Source: Phil1 sp963643205 (lineage in GTDB: Bacteria; Bacillota; Clostridia; Christensenellales; CAG-138). From it: a DNA stretch of 55,675 nucleotides. The notes under the pieces were generated by a model that saw only the letters and a list, made by a program, of their open reading frames with translations, had not been told where the DNA came from and did no database searches. Positions 51,428 through 55,675 of the stretch are shown here, in pieces (position 1 is the first letter of the stretch; every line of letters starts with the position of its first letter). The translations under genes were made by a program, and so were the position numbers. Where the stretch lies: NCBI GenBank assembly GCA_963643205.1, contig CAVIJJ010000009.1:1-55675 (forward strand), given 5' to 3'.

Positions 51428-51634
51428 ATGGCACGCTTTGTGAACGAAAACGCGGCTTGTTATGCAGAGATGAACTCTGCCTCTTTTTCCTGCCCCTCAA
51501 TGACCTTTGACGGGATAATTATTATTAAGGGCGTCGTACTTGCGGCGTCCCTTTTCGTATGCCTTATTAAGCTGCTTAGCAAGCAGCTGATCCCGTCGAA
51601 ACCGATGCAGACTTCAATACCTCTTGCCGTGTAG
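51428..51634 (+). CDS. Small Ile/Val/Leu-rich ORF in the leader (leader peptide or small membrane protein)
   Basis: A 68-codon ORF with AGGAG (51414-51418) nine bases before ATG 51428; ATG 51422 is too close to that site. The middle contains four consecutive Ile codons (51515-51526) followed by Val-Val-Leu, and the last five residues are IPLAV. It ends 20 nt before a strong terminator (51654). Residues ~30-50 could also be one transmembrane helix. Three hairpins lie inside the ORF: 51464-51480 (then CTCTTTTT), 51527-51553 (then TTTT) and 51570-51588. I think a branched-chain amino acid attenuator is the better reading, but a small membrane protein is not excluded. Confidence 0.45.
   Translation: MARFVNENAACYAEMNSASFSCPSMTFDGIIIIKGVVLAASLFVCLIKLLSKQLIPSKPMQTSIPLAV
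51464..51480 (+). promoter_or_regulatory. Terminator-like hairpin 1 in the leader
   Basis: GCAGAG (51464-51469) and CTCTGC (51475-51480) pair perfectly with a 5-nt loop and are followed by CTCTTTTT. Confidence 0.5.
51527..51555 (+). promoter_or_regulatory. Terminator-like hairpin 2, directly after the Ile codons
   Basis: AAGGGCGTCG (51527-51536) pairs with CGGCG-t-CCCTT (51543-51553), one bulged T and one G-T pair, followed by TTTT. Its 5' arm begins at the codon after the four Ile codons, so a ribosome stalled there would cover it. Confidence 0.55.
51570..51588 (+). repeat. Perfect inverted repeat, hairpin 3 of the leader
   Basis: AGCTGCTT-AGC-AAGCAGCT, eight perfect pairs with a 3-nt loop, no T-tract. 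Confidence 0.6.
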
Positions 51635-51653
51635 AGTAAGAGAACAGGGTATT

Positions 51654-51686
51654 AAAGGGCTTCGTCATTTCGGCGGAGCCCTTTTT
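51654..51686 (+). terminator. Strong intrinsic terminator between the leader ORF and the permease gene
   Basis: AAAGGGCT (51654-51661) pairs with AGCCCTTT (51677-51684), extended by three more pairs, with five T. Placed between promoter and structural genes, it must be read through for the permease, dehydrogenase and ilvE to be expressed from the upstream promoter; no other convincing promoter was seen in 51687-51770. Confidence 0.85.
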
Positions 51687-51785
51687 GATTTTGTTATCAT
51701 CCCGTTCGTTCGGCCGGCGAAGCGGGAATAGATAAAAGTGTTAAGCAATTATAGTGTGTTATTTGGAAAGAGAGGTTATACTCCC

Positions 51786-53324
51786 ATGGAAGTTTTGAAT
51801 TTCGTCATGGCGCTGAGCCCTATAATATTCGTTATTGTGGGCATACTCGGCTTCAAAAAGCCTGCCAAGGTTGTGTCCCCGCTGGCGCTTGTGTGGACTA
51901 TGCTGCTCGCGTTCACGTATTTTAACGTGAATGACGCAACGTTCGCAGAAACCATTTCCGTGCTCGATCCGCTTATATGGAAGGGCATAAAGGAGGGCTT
52001 TAAGATAGTGCTTATGGTGTTCGGAGCGTTCACAATACTGAATGTTCTGCGCGAAACCGGTGCCATTGACGATGTTAAGTCCACAATAGCTCAGATAAGC
52101 GACGACCGCCGCGTGCAGGTAATAATCATAGGCATGCTGCTGCCCATATTCCTGGAAGGTGCCGCAGGCGCGGGCGCTCCCGCCGCCATAGCCGCGCCGT
52201 TCCTTGTGGCGCTGGGCTTTGATCCGGTAACGTCCATTGCCGTCGCGCTTCTGGGCGATGCTACTCCCGCCTCCTGGGGCGGCGCGGGCCTGACCACCAT
52301 AAACGGCGGCGCGGCGCTTGTGAACGCGGGCCTTTCCACGGTTGCGAATAACGCGGCCATGGTAGGCAGGTTCCATATGTTCGGCGTGCTTATAATACCG
52401 TTTATAATGATAGGCATGGTGTTTGGCAAAAAAGGATATAAAAACATAATCCCTTATCTTACTTTCACCGGCGTTTCCACCTGCCTTGTCATGTTCGGCA
52501 TATCGAACTTCATAGGCGCGGAGGTTACCTCCATGGGTACCGGGCTTGTATCCATGCTGCTCTCTGTGGCTTACGTTAAGCTGATAGGCGTAAAAACTCC
52601 CGATGAGTACCGCAACAAGAGCGAGGAAAGAACACGTAAATACAGCTCCTTCAAGGCGCTTTCGCCTTATATATACATGCTGGTTCTGCTGCCCGCGGTT
52701 CGCTACGGCGTGCCCGCGCTGGTTGAAAACGGCTTTGCGCTCATGTGCACCTTCGGCTATATCGTGTGGGTTGATGTTGTGATAATAATCTGCGGCATAC
52801 TCGGCGCCATAACCTTGGGCGTTTCGGCAAAAACGTATTTTAACGTGGCAAAACGCACGGTGGGCCATGTTACGCCGGTGCTTATAACAATGGGCAGCCT
52901 GCTCGTGGTTGCGTACATAATGCAGTCCGAATCAACAGGCATGATGAACCTGCTCGCTACGGATATAGCCAATGTTGTCGGCGTGTTCTATCCTGCCGCC
53001 GCGGTGGTAATAGGCTCAAGCGGCGCGTTTATAACCGGCACGGGCCTGGGCTCGAACATAATGTTCGCGGAGATGCATATCGATGCCGCTGCCGCTCTGG
53101 GCATGAATCCCATAACTGTGTTCGCTGGGCAAAACGCAGGCGCGTCTTTGGGCAACCTCATCTGCCCGAACAACATTGTTGCCGCGTCCGCAACCGTTGA
53201 CCAGGTTGGCAACGAAAGCGCCGTTATGAAAAAAGCGTTCTTCGCGTTCTTCTTCGTCGTGGTGCTTTATATGGCGCTTGCAATGCTCTATACTTGGGTA
53301 TTGTTCCCTAACTTCGGCATGTAA
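51786..53324 (+). CDS. LctP-family permease (L-lactate/2-hydroxy acid)
   Basis: A 512-residue membrane protein with about 12-14 helices. FLEGAAGAGAPAAIAAPFLV, ALGFDPVTSIAVALLGDATP and the C-terminal GQNAGASLGNLICPNNIVAA are hallmarks of the lactate permease family. With a 2-hydroxy acid dehydrogenase next to it, the cargo may be 2-hydroxyisocaproate or relatives; the direction of transport is unknown. Start ATG 51786 follows AGAGG; a GTG at 51738 is in frame but lacks a ribosome site. The hairpin at 53336-53359 separates it from the dehydrogenase gene. Confidence 0.88.
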   Translation: MEVLNFVMALSPIIFVIVGILGFKKPAKVVSPLALVWTMLLAFTYFNVNDATFAETISVLDPLIWKGIKEGFKIVLMVFGAFTILNVLRETGAIDDVKSTIAQISDDRRVQVIIIGMLLPIFLEGAAGAGAPAAIAAPFLVALGFDPVTSIAVALLGDATPASWGGAGLTTINGGAALVNAGLSTVANNAAMVGRFHMFGVLIIPFIMIGMVFGKKGYKNIIPYLTFTGVSTCLVMFGISNFIGAEVTSMGTGLVSMLLSVAYVKLIGVKTPDEYRNKSEERTRKYSSFKALSPYIYMLVLLPAVRYGVPALVENGFALMCTFGYIVWVDVVIIICGILGAITLGVSAKTYFNVAKRTVGHVTPVLITMGSLLVVAYIMQSESTGMMNLLATDIANVVGVFYPAAAVVIGSSGAFITGTGLGSNIMFAEMHIDAAAALGMNPITVFAGQNAGASLGNLICPNNIVAASATVDQVGNESAVMKKAFFAFFFVVVLYMALAMLYTWVLFPNFGM

Positions 53325-53335
53325 AAACCGTTGTC

Positions 53336-53359
53336 CCCGCCGTCTTAACGGGCGGCGGG
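53336..53359 (+). repeat. Hairpin between permease and dehydrogenase genes
   Basis: CCCGCCG (53336-53342) pairs with CGGCGGG (53353-53359). No T-tract follows, so it may be an mRNA stability or processing element rather than a terminator. Confidence 0.55.
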
Positions 53360-53414
53360 AATGATTGTGATAATAAACATTTTATAAAAAGTTTTTTGAA
53401 AGGAAGTAATTGTT

Positions 53415-54365
53415 ATGGTAAAGAAAAGGGTTCTCGGCGTAATAGGTTTGGGGCACGTTGGCGCGCATGTTGCTTACGCATTGGCGCTTACCGGCACTGC
53501 GGATGAGCTTATACTTGTTGATAGCTTCGAGCAAAAGCTTGCAAGCGAGGTGCAGGATCTGCGCGACGCGGTTGCCTATATGCCTCATCGTGTTACCGTT
53601 CGCGCGGGTGACTTCTGCGATTTGGGCGAATGCGATATAGTGGTGAATTGCATAGGCAAAATAGAGCTGCTGCGCGGTACTCACGATCGCCTTACCGAAA
53701 TGGATTTTACCATTCCAAATGTGCGTGAGTATACCGACAAAATCAAAGCAAGCGGTTTTTCCGGCGTTTTCATAAATATAACCAATCCGTGCGATATTGT
53801 TACGAGAGAGCTTGCTTTGAATCTTGGCCTTCCGCGCGGGCGAGTGTTCGGTACCGGCACCGGGCTTGATACCTCAAGGCTCCTCAGCGCCCTTGCCCGC
53901 CAAACCGGCATTGATCATAAGTCCATCACCTGCTATATGATGGGTGAGCACGGCAATCAGCAGTTCGCACCGTGGTCTTGCGTCAGCTTCAGGGGTGTGC
54001 CGCTTGATGAATGGGCGAAAACCGATGAGCGCTTCCGTTTCGACAGGGAAGCCCTTCGCAAGGAATCCATAGGCGGCGGCTGGGTAACGTTTGCCGGCAA
54101 GTTCTGCACGGAATACGGCATAGCCACAACCGCGGCGCGCATGGCGCAGGCGGTTCTGCACGATGAAAAGGTTATTATGCCCGCCAGTATGGAGCTTTGC
54201 GGAGAATACGGAGAAACGGGTCTGTTTGTGGGCGTGCCCTGCGTAATAGGCCAAAACGGCGTGGAGCAGGTTGTTGAGCTGCCGCTTACGGCCGAGGAAA
54301 AGGCAACCTTCCATGAATGCTGCGAAGGAATAAGAAAGAACATGGAACACCTGACGGCGATATAA
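53415..54365 (+). CDS. L-2-hydroxyisocaproate dehydrogenase-like LDH/MDH-family enzyme
   Basis: A 316-residue NAD-dependent L-2-hydroxy acid dehydrogenase. GVIGLGHVGAHVAYALALTG is the dinucleotide site with the NAD-specific Asp in LILVD; the catalytic His is in MMGEHGNQQF. The substrate loop differs from lactate (QKPGETR) and malate enzymes: it reads GKIELLRGTHDRLTEMDFT, similar in layout to L-HicDH of Lactobacillus confusus, as are GFSGVFINITNPCDIVT and GEHGNQQFAPWSCVSFRGVP. So reduction of branched-chain 2-keto acids, regenerating NAD+, is likely. It follows the permease gene and precedes ilvE by 60 nt. Confidence 0.83.
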   Translation: MVKKRVLGVIGLGHVGAHVAYALALTGTADELILVDSFEQKLASEVQDLRDAVAYMPHRVTVRAGDFCDLGECDIVVNCIGKIELLRGTHDRLTEMDFTIPNVREYTDKIKASGFSGVFINITNPCDIVTRELALNLGLPRGRVFGTGTGLDTSRLLSALARQTGIDHKSITCYMMGEHGNQQFAPWSCVSFRGVPLDEWAKTDERFRFDREALRKESIGGGWVTFAGKFCTEYGIATTAARMAQAVLHDEKVIMPASMELCGEYGETGLFVGVPCVIGQNGVEQVVELPLTAEEKATFHECCEGIRKNMEHLTAI

Positions 54366-54425
54366 TATTTCATATCGCGGCTTAAATCGGGTTTTAACTT
54401 TAGCTTTACATAGGAGATAATAACA

Positions 54426-55487
54426 ATGGAAATCAAGATAACGAAAACAACTCATCCCGGCACGCTGCCGCCTTCGGACAAACTGGGCTTCGGCACGGTT
54501 TTTACGGACCACATGTTTTTAATGGACTATAATGATGAAAAAGGCTGGCACGACGCCAGAATCGTCCCCTTCGGCCCCATTTCGCTTTCCCCGGCAGCAT
54601 GCGTTCTTCACTACGGCGCAGAGGTTTTTGAAGGCTTAAAGGCTTACCGCCGTCAGGATGGTAATGTGCAGCTTTTCCGCCCGTGGGAAAACGTAGCTCG
54701 CCTTAACCGTTCCTGTGACAGGCTCGGTCTGCCGCAGGTGGATCCCGACGACGCGCTTGAGGCTATAAAGACCGTTGTTAAGGTGGATGAGGCCTGGGTA
54801 CCCAAGGACCCCGGAACGTCGCTTTACATCCGCCCGTTCCTATACGGAACCGACCCCACGCTTTCATTGCACGGCGTACATGAGGCTACGCTTGCAATAA
54901 TCCTTTCGCCCTCCGGCAGCTACTTCTCGGACGGACTTAAGCCTGTGCCCATAATGGTAGAAACCGAGGATGTGCGCGCCGTACGCGGCGGAACGGGCGA
55001 GGCTAAGTGCGGCGGCAACTACGGTGCGGCGAACCGTGCGGGCGATCGCGCCATGGAAAAAGGCTTTTCGCAAGTGCTGTGGCTTGACGGCGTGGAGCGC
55101 AAGTACGTTGAGGAAGGCGGCGGCATGAACGTTATGTTCAAAATTGCCGGCAAGGTTGTTACCCCTATGCTTACGGGCTCCATACTCCGCGGCGTAACGC
55201 GCAAGTCCTGCATAGAGCTGCTGAAAAGCTGGGGCGTAACGGTTGAGGAGCGCCTTATATCCGTAGAGGAGCTTTTCGACGCGGCGGCGAACGGCACGCT
55301 TGAGGAGGCCTGGTGCGTGGGCACGGCGGCGGTTATTTCCCCGATAGGTGAGCTTTCGTGGGGAGATCGCGATTACGCGGTTAACAATAAGCAGATAGGC
55401 GAGCTGTCCCAAAAGCTTTATGATGAACTGACCGGCATTCAGTGGGGCACGCGCCCCGATCCGTTCGGCTGGACCTGCAAAATCTGA
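54426..55487 (+). CDS. ilvE: Branched-chain amino acid aminotransferase
   Basis: A 353-residue fold-type IV PLP enzyme of the long (eukaryote-like, type II) BCAT group. FGTVFTDHMFLMDY, LHYGAEVFEGLKAYRR, the PLP Lys in GTGEAKCGGNYGAAN and WLDGVERKYVEEGGGMN are conserved. It interconverts Leu/Ile/Val and their keto acids with glutamate. In this cluster it would supply keto acids to the neighbouring dehydrogenase. AGGAG lies upstream of the ATG and a strong terminator follows. Confidence 0.95.
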   Translation: MEIKITKTTHPGTLPPSDKLGFGTVFTDHMFLMDYNDEKGWHDARIVPFGPISLSPAACVLHYGAEVFEGLKAYRRQDGNVQLFRPWENVARLNRSCDRLGLPQVDPDDALEAIKTVVKVDEAWVPKDPGTSLYIRPFLYGTDPTLSLHGVHEATLAIILSPSGSYFSDGLKPVPIMVETEDVRAVRGGTGEAKCGGNYGAANRAGDRAMEKGFSQVLWLDGVERKYVEEGGGMNVMFKIAGKVVTPMLTGSILRGVTRKSCIELLKSWGVTVEERLISVEELFDAAANGTLEEAWCVGTAAVISPIGELSWGDRDYAVNNKQIGELSQKLYDELTGIQWGTRPDPFGWTCKI

Positions 55488-55508
55488 ATATAATAGTTAA
55501 TTTATGAG

Positions 55509-55545
55509 AATTACACCGGCTGCTTTTTTGCCGGTGTAATTTTGC
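55509..55545 (+). terminator. Intrinsic terminator after ilvE
   Basis: AATTACACCGGC (55509-55520) pairs perfectly with GCCGGTGTAATT (55530-55541), followed by TTGCTTT. Confidence 0.87.
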
Positions 55546-55651
55546 TTTGGTTGATTGATTTTTAATATGCACCTAATATTGCAACTCATCCGGCTCTATC
55601 TACAGTAGTTTTATGGAACAGCAAAAGCTTCGAGTTTAACCTAACCAAAAG

Positions 55652-55669
55652 CCTCCCTGCGGAGGGAGG
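55652..55669. repeat. CCTCCCT/AGGGAGG inverted repeat at the window edge
   Basis: CCTCCCT (55652-55658), GCGG, AGGGAGG (55663-55669), then TGGCAC at the end of the window. It looks like the start of a dispersed intergenic repeat. The stretch 55546-55650 holds nothing I recognise. Confidence 0.5.
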
Positions 55670-55675
55670 TGGCAC

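Noticed and set aside
51527..51555. T-box riboswitch for the ilvE cluster
   Set aside because: AAGGG...CCCTTTT looks superficially like a T-box terminator, but the invariant TGGNACCGCG sequence is missing and no specifier-loop stem was found.
51759..52868. 369-codon open frame on the minus strand
   Set aside because: It lies antisense to the well-supported LctP permease. Its translation is rich in His, Arg, Tyr and Gly with no family motif, and no ribosome site or promoter was seen.

Overview
The window looks like the chromosome of a Gram-positive, low-to-mid GC member of the Clostridia, probably an uncultured anaerobe. Supporting signs are an L27 with a cleavable N-terminal extension next to its protease Prp, a DUF4364 protein, a SpoIID-type protein, MreC-MreD-PBP2, the queA-tgt and tsaE-tsaB-rimI strings, consensus sigma-A promoters (TTGACA-17-TATAAT type) and strong AGGAGG ribosome sites. 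No rRNA, tRNA, CRISPR array, prophage or insertion sequence was seen. Bulk genes favour ATA for Ile and CTT for Leu, while the ribosomal proteins and one regulator do not.

Layout. 1-4.6 kb (+): one operon with an rRNA methyltransferase, a large SpoIID/SH3 wall protein, a Pro/Thr-rich membrane protein and an 8-oxoguanine glycosylase. 4.6-5.7 kb (+): rplU-prp-rpmA with its own promoter and leader. 5.8-10.6 kb (+): HflX with a JAMM-like N-terminus, an EamA exporter, acetamidase/formamidase and AnmK. 10.65-19 kb (-): parE-parC-rqcH-rdgB-yfcE and a SIR2-like protein. 19-21.2 kb (-): DUF4364, pyroglutamyl peptidase and a deacetylase lipoprotein. 21.3-25.6 kb (+): queA-tgt-tsaE-tsaB-rimI-ridA. 25.6-27.8 kb (+): a shortened ComEC and HolA. 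28-35.2 kb (+): mreC-mreD-PBP2, lgt with a Cys-rich tail, pncB and a lipoprotein. 35.3-38 kb (+): an NCS2 purine permease and an HTH-TPR regulator. 38-51.3 kb (-): a ten-gene purine operon, purE-C-F-M-N-O-H'-D-L-fhs. 51.3-55.5 kb (+): a structured leader with a small ORF, then an LctP-family permease, an L-2-hydroxyisocaproate dehydrogenase-like enzyme and IlvE.

How they work together. The purine operon starts with what I read as a complete ZTP riboswitch (aptamer plus overlapping terminator). ZMP/ZTP accumulates when 10-formyl-THF runs short. The operon it would switch on ends with fhs, which makes 10-formyl-THF, and contains both formyl-THF users (PurN and a stand-alone AICAR transformylase). 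IMP closure is done by an archaeal-type PurO, and the PurF has no N-terminal nucleophile cysteine. The divergent cluster IlvE + hydroxyacid dehydrogenase + permease would turn branched-chain amino acids into 2-hydroxy acids with NAD+ regeneration and move them across the membrane. Its leader holds a small ORF rich in Ile/Val/Leu codons among terminator-like hairpins, suggesting attenuation. Assignments rest on reading motifs by eye; no database search was possible.
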